Assembly (NCBI RefSeq): GCF_040932005.1
Contig: NZ_CP162417.1
Span: 1 to 44,315, forward strand
Direction: 5' to 3'
DNA length: 44,315 nt
Source: Aestuariibius sp. HNIBRBA575
GTDB lineage: Bacteria > Pseudomonadota > Alphaproteobacteria > Rhodobacterales > Rhodobacteraceae
A model generated the notes under the pieces. It did not search any database, was not told the DNA's origin, and was given only the letters and a program-made list of their open reading frames with translations. The translations under genes were made by a program, and so were the position numbers. The first letter of the stretch is position 1; each line of letters opens with the position of its first letter. This document shows, in pieces, positions 33,758-41,907 of this stretch.

Positions 33758-34942
33758 ATGTTTCAAACGGCCCCCATCTCTGCCTCTTCTCAGTCTGATG
33801 TGACCGAGCAAATGGCGGCACGCCTTAAGACGGCATTAACCACGCATTTAGAACAGGTTTATGCACCAGATCAACGTAAGAAACTGAGGCTTTTCAGTGC
33901 AACAGAGACTGCTGCGCTGTTGGGTGTGTCTGGCCAGTTTTTGCGTAAATGCCATAGCGACGGCACCTTGCCAGAGCCAGATGTCAACAAAGGTGGCAGA
34001 CGGTCCTATTCTGGTGACGATATCTGGGCGATGCGCCAAGCCCTGGAGGCGGGGTCGCGCAGCCCGGGCAAATATGTCCCCGGTCGGCGCAAAGGTGACA
34101 AGCTTCAGGTTATTCAGCTCATGAATTTCAAAGGCGGGTCGGCAAAGTCCACCGCCACCATTCATTTGTGTCACTATCTCGCCCTAAGTGGCTATCGTGT
34201 GCTAGCGGTTGATCTTGATCCGCAGGGCAGTTTGACCGGATTTTGCGGTCTGCAAACCGAGTTGGAATTTGACGGTCCGACCATCTATGACGCCCTGCGT
34301 TACGAAGACCCGTTGCCGATGTCGGATGTGGTTGTTGATACGTATTTTCCGGGTCTTGATTTGGCCCCTGCCCGCTTGATTCTAAGTGAGTTCGAGACTG
34401 AAACCGCCGTGAATGCCGGGCGCGGCGCGGCGTTCTTTGAACGTTTGTCCAGCGCATTAGAGCCAATTGAAAACAATTACGACATCGTTGTGATCGACAG
34501 CCCCCCTGCCCTCGGGTTTTTAACATTGACGGGGTTATTTGCGGCCACGTCCGTTCTGGTGCCCATGACGCCCAGCATGCTCGACCTTGCTTCGACGCAG
34601 CAATTCATTGAAATGACGTCGGCCTATATCGGTGTGATCGAAGATACCGGCGTACGGATGGACCACGACTTTTTCAGCTTTTTGATCACAAGAGATGACC
34701 CAAGCGACATTCCAAGCCAACAGATTGTATCGCTCATGCGGGCATTGTTTCAGGACAGAGTGATTCCGTCGACGGCGCTGCGCAGCACGGCGATTGGGGA
34801 TGCATCGATGCTCAAGATGTCGATTTATGAAGTTGCCCGCGCGGATATGACCCGCAGCACCTATGATCGCGCCAAAACGAGCATGGATGCAGTGGGCGCG
34901 GATGTTGCCCAGTTGGTGCAAAAAGCGTGGGGACGTGCGTGA
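33758..34942 (+). CDS. repA: Plasmid partitioning ATPase RepA (ParA family)
   Basis: The 394-residue RepABC-type ParA has an N-terminal DNA-binding helix-turn-helix (SATETAALLGVSGQFLRKC, about 47-65) and a deviant Walker A KGGSAKST (125-132), followed by AVDLDPQGSLTGF and VVIDSPPALGF. RepA drives plasmid segregation with RepB and represses the repABC operon. The stop overlaps the repB ATG by one base (TGATG). Length is normal for RepA. Compatibility group could be assigned only by phylogeny. Confidence 0.96.
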   Translation: MFQTAPISASSQSDVTEQMAARLKTALTTHLEQVYAPDQRKKLRLFSATETAALLGVSGQFLRKCHSDGTLPEPDVNKGGRRSYSGDDIWAMRQALEAGSRSPGKYVPGRRKGDKLQVIQLMNFKGGSAKSTATIHLCHYLALSGYRVLAVDLDPQGSLTGFCGLQTELEFDGPTIYDALRYEDPLPMSDVVVDTYFPGLDLAPARLILSEFETETAVNAGRGAAFFERLSSALEPIENNYDIVVIDSPPALGFLTLTGLFAATSVLVPMTPSMLDLASTQQFIEMTSAYIGVIEDTGVRMDHDFFSFLITRDDPSDIPSQQIVSLMRALFQDRVIPSTALRSTAIGDASMLKMSIYEVARADMTRSTYDRAKTSMDAVGADVAQLVQKAWGRA

Positions 34943-35913
34943 TGGCGTTAAACCGAAACAAAGCAGGCATTATGGCGGCGATCTCCGCCGCAACCGAGGG
35001 CAAAGCCCCGATTGGCCAAACCGCAGAAACATCGCGGGCGCATCGCACTTTGCCCAAGGGCACAGTTGGTTCGGTGCGCGCGGGGCTGGGGGGTATTCAG
35101 GACATTGATACCGCGCTGATATTGCCCTGGGGACCACAGGATCGGCTGGAGTTAACAGCTGTTAACACGCCCGACAAAGACGTTTTGGACCTGATTGACA
35201 GCATCCAAACCAGCGGCCAACAGGTGCCGGTTCTGTTGCGTCCAGCGCATCAACACGACGGCAAATTTGAGGTCATCTATGGACGTCGCCGTGTGTTGGC
35301 ATGCCAACAATTAGGCATCCCAATCAAAGCATTAATCCGAACATTGGATGACGGAGAAGCCTTGATCGCAAAGGGTTTGGAAAATGCCAGCAGGCAGGAT
35401 CTGAGCTTTTATGAACGGGCCCGATTTGCGCAGGCCATTTTGGATCAGGGCCATTCACGAGAAGAAGCGCAACAGGCATTGTCCATCAGCAAAAACACCC
35501 TGTCTCAGCTGGAACGCGTCGCGCGGTTGATTCCAGACGACGTGGGCAGTTTGATCGGCGCGGCCCACGGGGCAGGGCGCCCTAAATGGATGACATTGGC
35601 CGCGGCCTTTGATCAGGGGGCTGTTTCAAAGTCGGGTATAATCAAAACATTAAGCAACGTTCCGGACGGCACATCATCAGATGACCGTCTGCAAATTGTG
35701 ATCGAAAGCTTGTCAAAACGAGGTGCCAAGGAAACGCGATCTGCGGAACGCAGCCCGATATCGGGCACTGTCGTCAGGTCGACCAAATCATCCGTTTCGC
35801 TGACCGTCAAACGGGCTGGGGACACAGAGGCATTTGCAGATTGGCTGGATGATAATTTCGATCGTCTAATTAAGGAATCTTACCAGTCCTTCAAAAAGGA
35901 CGCTGGGAGATAG
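34942..35913 (+). CDS. repB: Partitioning protein RepB (ParB family)
   Basis: The 323-residue ParB-type centromere-binding protein has ParB nucleotide-box residues in VIYGRRRVLAC and ENASRQDLSFYERA, then a helix-turn-helix around EAQQALSISKNTLSQLERV. The start at 34942 overlaps the repA stop; an upstream GTG-type start at 34927 is less likely. One parS palindrome lies inside the gene (35151) and a second one follows it (35919). RepB loads at parS and is moved by RepA. Confidence 0.95.
   Translation: MALNRNKAGIMAAISAATEGKAPIGQTAETSRAHRTLPKGTVGSVRAGLGGIQDIDTALILPWGPQDRLELTAVNTPDKDVLDLIDSIQTSGQQVPVLLRPAHQHDGKFEVIYGRRRVLACQQLGIPIKALIRTLDDGEALIAKGLENASRQDLSFYERARFAQAILDQGHSREEAQQALSISKNTLSQLERVARLIPDDVGSLIGAAHGAGRPKWMTLAAAFDQGAVSKSGIIKTLSNVPDGTSSDDRLQIVIESLSKRGAKETRSAERSPISGTVVRSTKSSVSLTVKRAGDTEAFADWLDDNFDRLIKESYQSFKKDAGR
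35151..35166. promoter_or_regulatory. parS site 1, inside repB
   Basis: GTTAACAGCTGTTAAC is a perfect 16-bp palindrome that fits the RepABC parS consensus (GTT, four bases, GC, four bases, AAC). It is located within the repB coding sequence, where it encodes LTAVN. Confidence 0.9.
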
Positions 35914-35918
35914 TGCCA

Positions 35919-35934
35919 GTTAACAGCTGTTAAC
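35919..35934. promoter_or_regulatory. parS site 2, between repB and repC
   Basis: This is an identical 16-bp palindrome; three more symmetric base pairs flank it (CCA and TGG). It lies five bases after the repB stop. It is a centromere site for RepB and may also affect repC expression. Confidence 0.92.
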
Positions 35935-35981
35935 TGGGAGATTGAGGAAACGAGCAAAAAGGAGGCTAACACAAAAAGATA

Positions 35982-36005
35982 CCCTCGAAACCGGAGTTCC
36001 GAGGG
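35982..36005 (+). promoter_or_regulatory. Hairpin in the repC leader
   Basis: CCCTCG pairs with CGAGGG, with an inner AAC/GTT pairing, in the repB-repC intergenic region. RepABC leaders use alternative hairpins with the antisense RNA to limit repC expression, so this is a candidate for that switch. Confidence 0.5.
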
Positions 36006-36070
36006 CTGCAACGCCAAAGCGTCGATTGTTTTCGCACTTCAATCCTAGCAGTCCCCGAATCACCGCACAA

Positions 36071-36115
36071 CAAAAAACGCCCTTGGGCGAACGGGTATCT
36101 GATGTGTTTTTGAAT
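36071..36115 (-). ncRNA. Probable ctRNA (incompatibility antisense RNA)
   Basis: RepABC plasmids carry a small antisense RNA in the repB-repC gap on the strand opposite to repC. On the minus strand here, CATAAT at about 36113-36118 could be a -10 box (no good -35 is seen). An approximately 40-base transcript would end in the hairpin CGCCC-AA-GGGCG plus six T (36072-36089). The 5' end is an estimate. Confidence 0.55.
36072..36089 (-). terminator. Terminator of the probable ctRNA
   Basis: On the minus strand CGCCCAAGGGCG is followed by TTTTTT. This is a compact GC stem with a T run, as in RepABC ctRNAs. Confidence 0.7.
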
Positions 36116-36116
36116 T

Positions 36117-37412
36117 ATGGGATATATGACGCAGCACCCCACGGGGGAAACTGACCCGATCCGGGATCAGACCAGAAAATCTGTGCCAAATGGATGGCGC
36201 AAAGCATCACCAAAACATGCGCAAACCGCACATATGGTAGATCGGGTCAGGCTGAACTCTGTTCCGAAATCCCATGCGTTAATCGCGCTAAAGCGGGTAG
36301 GGGCCCATCTGGGGTTAAAGCCGGGTGATTTGATGCTTATCGACACGCTTTGTGCATTTTCACAAAGCCAGGATTGGCAATCACACCAACGTCCTGTGGT
36401 GTGGCCATCAAACGCATTATTGATGGAACAAACGGGCTATTCCTTGTCTGCATTAAAACGGCATATTCGCCGTCTGGCAGATGCGGGGGTCATCACATTC
36501 AAAGACAGCTCAAACGGCAAAAGATGGGGACGCAGGGACGCCGATGGAGCAATCATCGAGGCCTACGGGTTTGATCTATCCCCACTGAGCGACCGGGTGC
36601 CCGAGTTTGAAGACCTGCATGCTGAAATCAAAGCTGAGCGAGAGCGCTGCAAACATCTGAAACGTCAGATCACAATCGCCCGTCGCATGATCAGGTCCCT
36701 GATCGAAGACGCCATGAACAAGGCCAACACGGATGCATGGCAACACCTATTGGTCAAATTTGAATCCCTGCTAGCGAAACTCCCGCGTCAGCCAAAGGGG
36801 TCAGGATTTCTGCAGCAATTGCTAAGCCGGTTTGCGGATTTGAAATCACGGGTTGAACAAGCATTCCTGTTGGAAAATTCAGCGTTTAAACAAGAGGATA
36901 TCATCGCCCCACCGGTTCTAAAATCACAGGAAATGGACCCCAAGCAGTCCAAAAATGACCCCCATATACAAACTACTAATCAACTAGAATCTGTAAATAG
37001 TAAGCCAAGCCAGATTGAAAATTCAGGTTCCGGTCACGTGGATGTCATCGGGCAGGACCGCAAAAAAAGAACCGCGGGTTTGGACCTAAAAACAGCACTC
37101 AGGGCCTGTCCTGAATTTACGTCTTGGGCGCAAAACATTGGCGGATATCTAAACAACTGGCAGGATTTGCAGCGCATCGCGTCCCAATTGGCACCCATGA
37201 TTGGGATTCCTGAGCTTGCTTGGAAAAAGGCGCAAACAGGTCTAGGGCCGCATGCCGCGACTGCTGCGCTGATGTTGGTCTTTGACAAACATTGCACCGG
37301 AGAAGTTGCATCACCCGGCGGATATTTGCGTGGGATGATTGAAAAGAGCAGGGCAGGGGAGCTTCATCTGGAAAGGAGTTTTTATGGACGCTTGCATCGG
37401 CAAAGTCTTTGA
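36117..37412 (+). CDS. repC: Replication initiator RepC
   Basis: The protein has about 431 residues (428 from the ATG at 36126). Residues ~35-175 form the winged-helix initiator domain of RepC (WPSNALLMEQTGYSLSALKRHIRRLADAGVI). A charged, poorly conserved middle part and a second conserved domain (LGPHAATAALMLVFDK, SPGGYLRGMI) follow. RepC starts replication from an origin inside its own gene. The ribosome binding site is weak at both possible starts, as is usual when the antisense RNA controls expression. Length is normal, and no frameshift is visible. Confidence 0.95.
   Translation: MGYMTQHPTGETDPIRDQTRKSVPNGWRKASPKHAQTAHMVDRVRLNSVPKSHALIALKRVGAHLGLKPGDLMLIDTLCAFSQSQDWQSHQRPVVWPSNALLMEQTGYSLSALKRHIRRLADAGVITFKDSSNGKRWGRRDADGAIIEAYGFDLSPLSDRVPEFEDLHAEIKAERERCKHLKRQITIARRMIRSLIEDAMNKANTDAWQHLLVKFESLLAKLPRQPKGSGFLQQLLSRFADLKSRVEQAFLLENSAFKQEDIIAPPVLKSQEMDPKQSKNDPHIQTTNQLESVNSKPSQIENSGSGHVDVIGQDRKKRTAGLDLKTALRACPEFTSWAQNIGGYLNNWQDLQRIASQLAPMIGIPELAWKKAQTGLGPHAATAALMLVFDKHCTGEVASPGGYLRGMIEKSRAGELHLERSFYGRLHRQSL
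36955..37010. other. Probable oriV within repC
   Basis: This is an A+T-rich stretch (around 36963-37003) in an otherwise GC-rich gene. In RepABC plasmids the replication origin is mapped to an A+T-rich segment in the middle of repC. Assignment by analogy. Confidence 0.5.
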
Positions 37413-37540
37413 GAACTTGCGCTTTTACCGCGACGTCGATGCTGTGTTCCATTAGAGGTGCGGCTGCCAAAAAGGGATCGCTTTATGATGCAAACCGCGG
37501 CCATAACCGATCGATTGGACCCGATGAAATGGCTCTGCTT

Positions 37541-38455
37541 TTATTCGGCAGGTTCTTTTTTGCCCGCGGCCCAGTTCCATGTCAGGGGGGATTTACGTTT
37601 TAACGCCCCGCTGAGGTGCTGACGCATCTTATAAGAGGCATCCACAACGTCGCCCGCATCCAGCAATGACAGGATTTCTAGATGTTCGGTGCATTGTTCA
37701 ATCAACCGTTCGCGATTGACATCCGCGCGGTATTCCATCAGCCGCCGCATGCGATTGACCCGCTGAAGAGACATCAAAAAGAACGGATTTCTAGAGAGTT
37801 TGATAATCTCTTCGTGAAACATCGCCCCATTGTCCAGCAACGACTCGCCATGGGCAGAATTCAGGTCAATATCCAACATGCCTTGCTGAATACGGCGTTG
37901 TTCTTCCAGAACTTTTCGATCCAGCTCAAACGACGGCTCTAGCATCGCCGCTGGTTCAATCGCCATGCGGAACCGGTAAATTTCATCAAAGGCTTCGGGC
38001 GTTTTGGCCACCGGCAGAAACCGCCAGCCATATCCTTCTTTTCGCTCGGCCCAGCCTTCTCTTGCAGCGCGCACCAGCATGTCACTGGTTTTGCCTTTGG
38101 TCCAATCATAGCGCTGCCGCAGGAATTGTTCGGTGACCTCTTCGGGGATTTTGTTGGTCAACCAATCATTGGCAAGCAACTGGTATTCATCTGAATTTTC
38201 GGTACCGACATTGGCCAGGGTTTCTTTGATTTCCGCAGGCAATGACGTGGCGACAAAATAGCCGCGATTGGCTTGACGCAATAAAATCCGCTGTTCTTCT
38301 AGGGCGATCAGGGCCTCGCGGACCGGTGTTCTTGAAACGCCATATTTGTCGGCGACTTGTTGGGCGCTGATATGTTGACCAGCTTTGAGGGATCCTGAAA
38401 CAATATCCTGCAACAACTTGTTTGAAATCTTTGTGGATAGTTCACTGGAGCTCAC
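37541..38455 (-). CDS. GntR-family regulator with FCD domain, divergent from the tct operon
   Basis: The protein has about 304 residues. The winged helix includes AGQHISAQQVADKYGVSRTPVREAL, and the C-terminal half is a helical FCD-type effector domain (FRMAIEPAAMLEPSF and LMSLQRVNRMRRLMEY). There is no ATG at the N-terminus. A GTG at 38455 starts directly before the DNA-binding domain and is preferred over TTG codons at 38566 or 38587. An inverted repeat (GCACT, TTTC, AGTGC) lies just upstream of that GTG. FCD regulators usually respond to carboxylates, which fits control of the divergent tricarboxylate-type transporter operon. Confidence 0.88.
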   Translation of the reverse strand: MSSSELSTKISNKLLQDIVSGSLKAGQHISAQQVADKYGVSRTPVREALIALEEQRILLRQANRGYFVATSLPAEIKETLANVGTENSDEYQLLANDWLTNKIPEEVTEQFLRQRYDWTKGKTSDMLVRAAREGWAERKEGYGWRFLPVAKTPEAFDEIYRFRMAIEPAAMLEPSFELDRKVLEEQRRIQQGMLDIDLNSAHGESLLDNGAMFHEEIIKLSRNPFFLMSLQRVNRMRRLMEYRADVNRERLIEQCTEHLEILSLLDAGDVVDASYKMRQHLSGALKRKSPLTWNWAAGKKEPAE

Positions 38456-38824
38456 GGGTAGGGTGGCCTTTTCTTGGCACTTTTCAGTGCTTGGACTGCA
38501 TATTGCACCAATTATTAGACCAATTTTTTGGCTTTGTATATGTATAAAGCCAAGTTCAGGGCGCAAGGTGGCTTGTTCTGGATCCAAAATGTAAGGGAAA
38601 AAATGGATTTTTGCCCCTATATCGAAGACAATTCGACCATCCCAGAAAATAGAAATTACTGTTAAGTTAGAAGGGGATGAAGCAAGAAGGACAAATGAAC
38701 AACCTCCTAACTTTGGCTTTAAGGTGATAAAAAACCAATATTTGATTGGCTTTGAGCGGAGTAATGTGCAATTTTACCCGGAGCGCCAGATTCGCGCTCG
38801 CAAAAACTCTAGGGAGGACTCTTA
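38456..38824. promoter_or_regulatory. Divergent control region of gntR and the tct operon
   Basis: About 370 bases without a convincing gene. It contains a perfect 8-bp inverted repeat TTGGCTTT, 10 A+T-rich bases, AAAGCCAA (38528-38553), and two more TTGGCTTT copies at 38713 and 38746. The spacer of the inverted repeat reads GTATATGTAT, resembling the GTATAC-like cores of some FCD-regulator operators. GGGAGGAC at about 38810 is the tctC ribosome binding site. Confidence 0.55.
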
Positions 38825-39811
38825 ATGTTCATGAAATTTACTCGGATCGGGGTGATCGCCGCGGCCACTTTGGTTGGCGTTTCAGGGGCAACTGCCGAAG
38901 AATTCGAAGCAGAAAGCCCACAATGTATCGCACCATCTAACCCAGGCGGTGGCTGGGACTTCATTTGCCGTACCACAGCGAAATACCTGTTTGACCTCGG
39001 CGTTATCGAAGATTCCATGCAAGTGACAAACATGTCCGGCGGTGGCGGCGGTGTTGCATTTGCACATGTCACGCAGGAACGTAACGACGACAACAATCTG
39101 ATCGTTGCAGCATCGATGTCGACCAGTGCTCGTATCGCCCAAGGCATCTACGAAGGCGCTGTTCAGGACGACGTACATTTCCTGGCAACCTTTGGTGCTG
39201 AATATGGCGCAATCGCTGTGCGTGCAGATTCCCCGTTCCAGACTTTGGCTGACATGATGGACGCCATCCTGGAAGATCCACGTTCTGTTGGTATCGCTGG
39301 TGGTTCTTCTGTTGGTAGCTTTGACCACATCAAACCAATGCTGGTTGCCCGCGAAGCAGGCATGGATGACGTAACTCAGCTGAAATACGTTTCTTTTGAT
39401 GGTGGCGGCGAAGCGATGACAGGTTTGCTGTCTGGTGCAACCGAAGCGCTGTCAGGTGACTTCTCTGAAATGCTTGGTTTCCTGGAATCAGGTGACATTC
39501 GCATCATCGGTATCATGGCGCCTGAGCGTCTGGCCAACTACCCAGACATCCCAACAGCTCGCGAATTGGGATATGACGTTGTTGGTGCAAACTGGCGTGG
39601 TCTGTACATGCCTGCTGGTGCTTCTGACGAAGCAAAAGAATTCTGGACAGATGCAATCAAAACCATGGTTGCAGATCCTTCTTTCCAGGAAACACTAGAA
39701 GCAGCAGCAATCGCTCCTTTCAACAACTTCGACGAAGATATGTATAACTTTGTTGCGGGCAGCATCGCTGACGTTGAGAAGCTTTCACGTGAAATCGGCA
39801 TCATTGAATAA
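38825..39811 (+). CDS. tctC: Tripartite tricarboxylate transporter binding protein (TctC family)
   Basis: The 328-residue periplasmic protein has a Sec signal peptide (hydrophobic core VIAAATLVGVSGATA, cleavage near residue 24). PSNPGGGWDFICRTTAKYL is the ligand-contact segment of the Bug/TctC family, and YVSFDGGGEAMTGLLSG is the second one. Codon use shifts towards T-ending forms (ggt, cgt, tct) more than in neighbours, consistent with high expression. It is the first gene of the operon that continues to the aconitase across the window ends. Confidence 0.93.
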   Translation: MFMKFTRIGVIAAATLVGVSGATAEEFEAESPQCIAPSNPGGGWDFICRTTAKYLFDLGVIEDSMQVTNMSGGGGGVAFAHVTQERNDDNNLIVAASMSTSARIAQGIYEGAVQDDVHFLATFGAEYGAIAVRADSPFQTLADMMDAILEDPRSVGIAGGSSVGSFDHIKPMLVAREAGMDDVTQLKYVSFDGGGEAMTGLLSGATEALSGDFSEMLGFLESGDIRIIGIMAPERLANYPDIPTARELGYDVVGANWRGLYMPAGASDEAKEFWTDAIKTMVADPSFQETLEAAAIAPFNNFDEDMYNFVAGSIADVEKLSREIGIIE

Positions 39812-39873
39812 TGATCAACAGGGCTGTCCCGCTGTTGCGGGTCAGCCCAAATTATAAGACTTGGGAGGATACT

Positions 39874-40305
39874 ATGAGTGACCGCATATTCGGCGGATTT
39901 GGATTGGCGCTGGCCATTTTCTATATCTGGGCCGCGTCGATCATCAAAGATAGCTTCATGGTAGATGTGGTCGGCCCCAGAGCGTTCCCCTACATCGTCG
40001 GTTCAATAATCGGCCTTTGCTCGCTCTACTTTATTTTACGTCCTGATGATGAGCCTGATTGGCCCCACATCAGAGAATTCTCCGAGATCGTTTTCGCTGC
40101 CGCCGTGATGTTCATGTATTGCTGGGCGCTTCCTGAATTCGGTTTCTTGATTTCCACGGTTTTCGCAACGGCCTACCTGACATGGCGGTTGGGAACACAG
40201 CCCTTGTGGTCGCTTTTGGTCGGGGTGCTGACATCCGTTGGGATCTACGTCGTTTTCCATCTGATCCTCGGTCTTGCTTTGGCCAAAGGTCCACTGGGTT
40301 TTTGA
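39874..40305 (+). CDS. tctB: Tripartite tricarboxylate transporter small subunit (TctB family)
   Basis: The protein has about 143 residues and four predicted membrane helices (VGPRAFPYIVGSIIGL is the conserved first loop and second helix). The ATG at 39874 is preferred because GGGAGGA lies directly before it; the frame runs open upstream to 39811, but that part has no family similarity. It is the small membrane partner of TctA and lies 12 bases before it. Confidence 0.88.
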   Translation: MSDRIFGGFGLALAIFYIWAASIIKDSFMVDVVGPRAFPYIVGSIIGLCSLYFILRPDDEPDWPHIREFSEIVFAAAVMFMYCWALPEFGFLISTVFATAYLTWRLGTQPLWSLLVGVLTSVGIYVVFHLILGLALAKGPLGF

Positions 40306-40317
40306 GGAACAAAACTA

Positions 40318-41859
40318 ATGGAAATTCTATCACTACTCTTTGATGGGTTCGCGGTCGCGTTGACGCCGCAAAACCTGTTTCTCGCCGTTGTCGGGTGTTT
40401 CCTTGGAACGCTGATGGGCGCATTGCCGGGGCTTGGGCCTGCAAACGGCGTGGCGATCCTGATCCCGATTGCGTTTTCGATGGGGCTTGGACCTACCGCG
40501 TCACTCATCCTGCTGGTCAGTGTGTATTACGGCGCCATGTATGGGGGGCGGATCAGCTCGATCCTGCTCAATATTCCCGGTGATGAACCGGCGATGATGA
40601 CCTGCCTTGACGGCTATCCCATGGCACAGCAGGGCAAAGCTGGCGAAGCCTTGTCTTTGTCGGGTGTTGCATCCTTTGTCGGTGCGTTCTTTGCGACCTG
40701 TGGCTTGGTTCTGCTTGCACCTCAACTGGTTAAAATCGCTTTGCTCTTTGGTCCGGCCGAATATTTCGTCCTGTTCACCGTTGCCTTTGCGACCCTTGGC
40801 GGGATTTCATCCACCAACCAGGCGAAATCTGCATTTGCGGCGGCGCTTGGGCTGGGTATTGCAATGATCGGCAGTGACTCTCAGACGGGGTCTCAGCGGT
40901 TCACCTTTGACCATATCCACCTTTATGACGGGATTGATTTCCTGATCGCGATTGTGGGTCTGTTTGCGCTGAGCGAAGTGTTCATTTTCCTTGAACATCA
41001 TCGCGGCGGGGCTGTTGCATCTGCCAGCACCACCAAAGTTGGGCGCATTATGCCTGATTTCGGCATGATCAAACGCTGCATTCCTTCGATGGCACGCGGT
41101 ACAGGTCTGGGCTTTTTCGCGGGTGTTTTGCCGGGCGCGGGTGCGTCTTTGGGGTCTTTCCTTGCGTATTCACTAGAAAAGCAATCGGTGGACCGCGAAG
41201 GGAAAACATTCGGCAAAGGCGATCCACGTGGTGTTGCTGCCCCCGAAGCGGGTAACAACGCGGCATCTGGTGGCGCGCTTGTTCCGATGCTGGCACTTGG
41301 TGTTCCCGGATCTGGTACAACTGCGGTTCTGCTCGCTGTTTTGTTGCAGTTGAACATTACACCCGGGCCGTTGTTGTTCACCAAAAACCCAGACATCGTT
41401 TGGGGTCTGATCGCGGCATTGTTCCTGGCGAACTTCATCCTTCTGGCGATGAACATTCCGTTGGTGGGCATCTTTACCCGCGTTCTGATGATCCCGACAC
41501 GCATCCTGATGCCGATCGTTGCGATGATTTCCTTTGTCGGAATCTACAGCATCACCGGATCGTCGTTTGACGTGATGTTGATGGTTGGGTTTGGCATCGC
41601 CGGCTGGGTTCTGCGCAAGCTGGACGTTTCGCTGGTGCCGGTGATCCTTGGCATCCTGCTGGGCAACCAAATGGAAGTGAACCTGCGCCGCGCTATGACC
41701 ATTTCGGATGGTGACTGGCTTGTTCTGGTTGGCAGCCCCTTGGCAATCGTCCTTTGGGTCATCGCGATCACAGGCTTTGTCCTGCCCATGCTGATGGGGC
41801 GTCGCATGAAAAAACGGATGCATGCTGCGCGCAACGAAGAAGAATTCGTCGGCGATTAA
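40318..41859 (+). CDS. tctA: Tripartite tricarboxylate transporter permease (TctA family)
   Basis: The 513-residue membrane protein has about twelve helices. GTLMGALPGLGPANGVAILIP and the repeated internal GVLPGAGASLGSFLAY are the family signatures, with YGGRISSILLNIPGDE after the first. GAGGAAC precedes the ATG. It couples cation flow to import of the carboxylate bound by TctC. Known TctABC systems move citrate-like acids, and here the aconitase and isocitrate/isopropylmalate-type dehydrogenase in the same operon fit such a ligand. Confidence 0.94.
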   Translation: MEILSLLFDGFAVALTPQNLFLAVVGCFLGTLMGALPGLGPANGVAILIPIAFSMGLGPTASLILLVSVYYGAMYGGRISSILLNIPGDEPAMMTCLDGYPMAQQGKAGEALSLSGVASFVGAFFATCGLVLLAPQLVKIALLFGPAEYFVLFTVAFATLGGISSTNQAKSAFAAALGLGIAMIGSDSQTGSQRFTFDHIHLYDGIDFLIAIVGLFALSEVFIFLEHHRGGAVASASTTKVGRIMPDFGMIKRCIPSMARGTGLGFFAGVLPGAGASLGSFLAYSLEKQSVDREGKTFGKGDPRGVAAPEAGNNAASGGALVPMLALGVPGSGTTAVLLAVLLQLNITPGPLLFTKNPDIVWGLIAALFLANFILLAMNIPLVGIFTRVLMIPTRILMPIVAMISFVGIYSITGSSFDVMLMVGFGIAGWVLRKLDVSLVPVILGILLGNQMEVNLRRAMTISDGDWLVLVGSPLAIVLWVIAITGFVLPMLMGRRMKKRMHAARNEEEFVGD

Positions 41860-41907
41860 GCCGACGCACAAATAAACTTGGCCACCGGGCCAAATAAGGA
41901 GACAATT

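Noticed and set aside
35942..36154. 70-residue frame between repB and repC
   Set aside because: It covers the leader hairpin and ctRNA region, is rich in Lys and Arg, and overlaps repC; more likely regulatory RNA than protein.
37409..37603. 64-residue frame after repC
   Set aside because: No ribosome binding site and no similarity pattern; it overlaps the end of the GntR gene.
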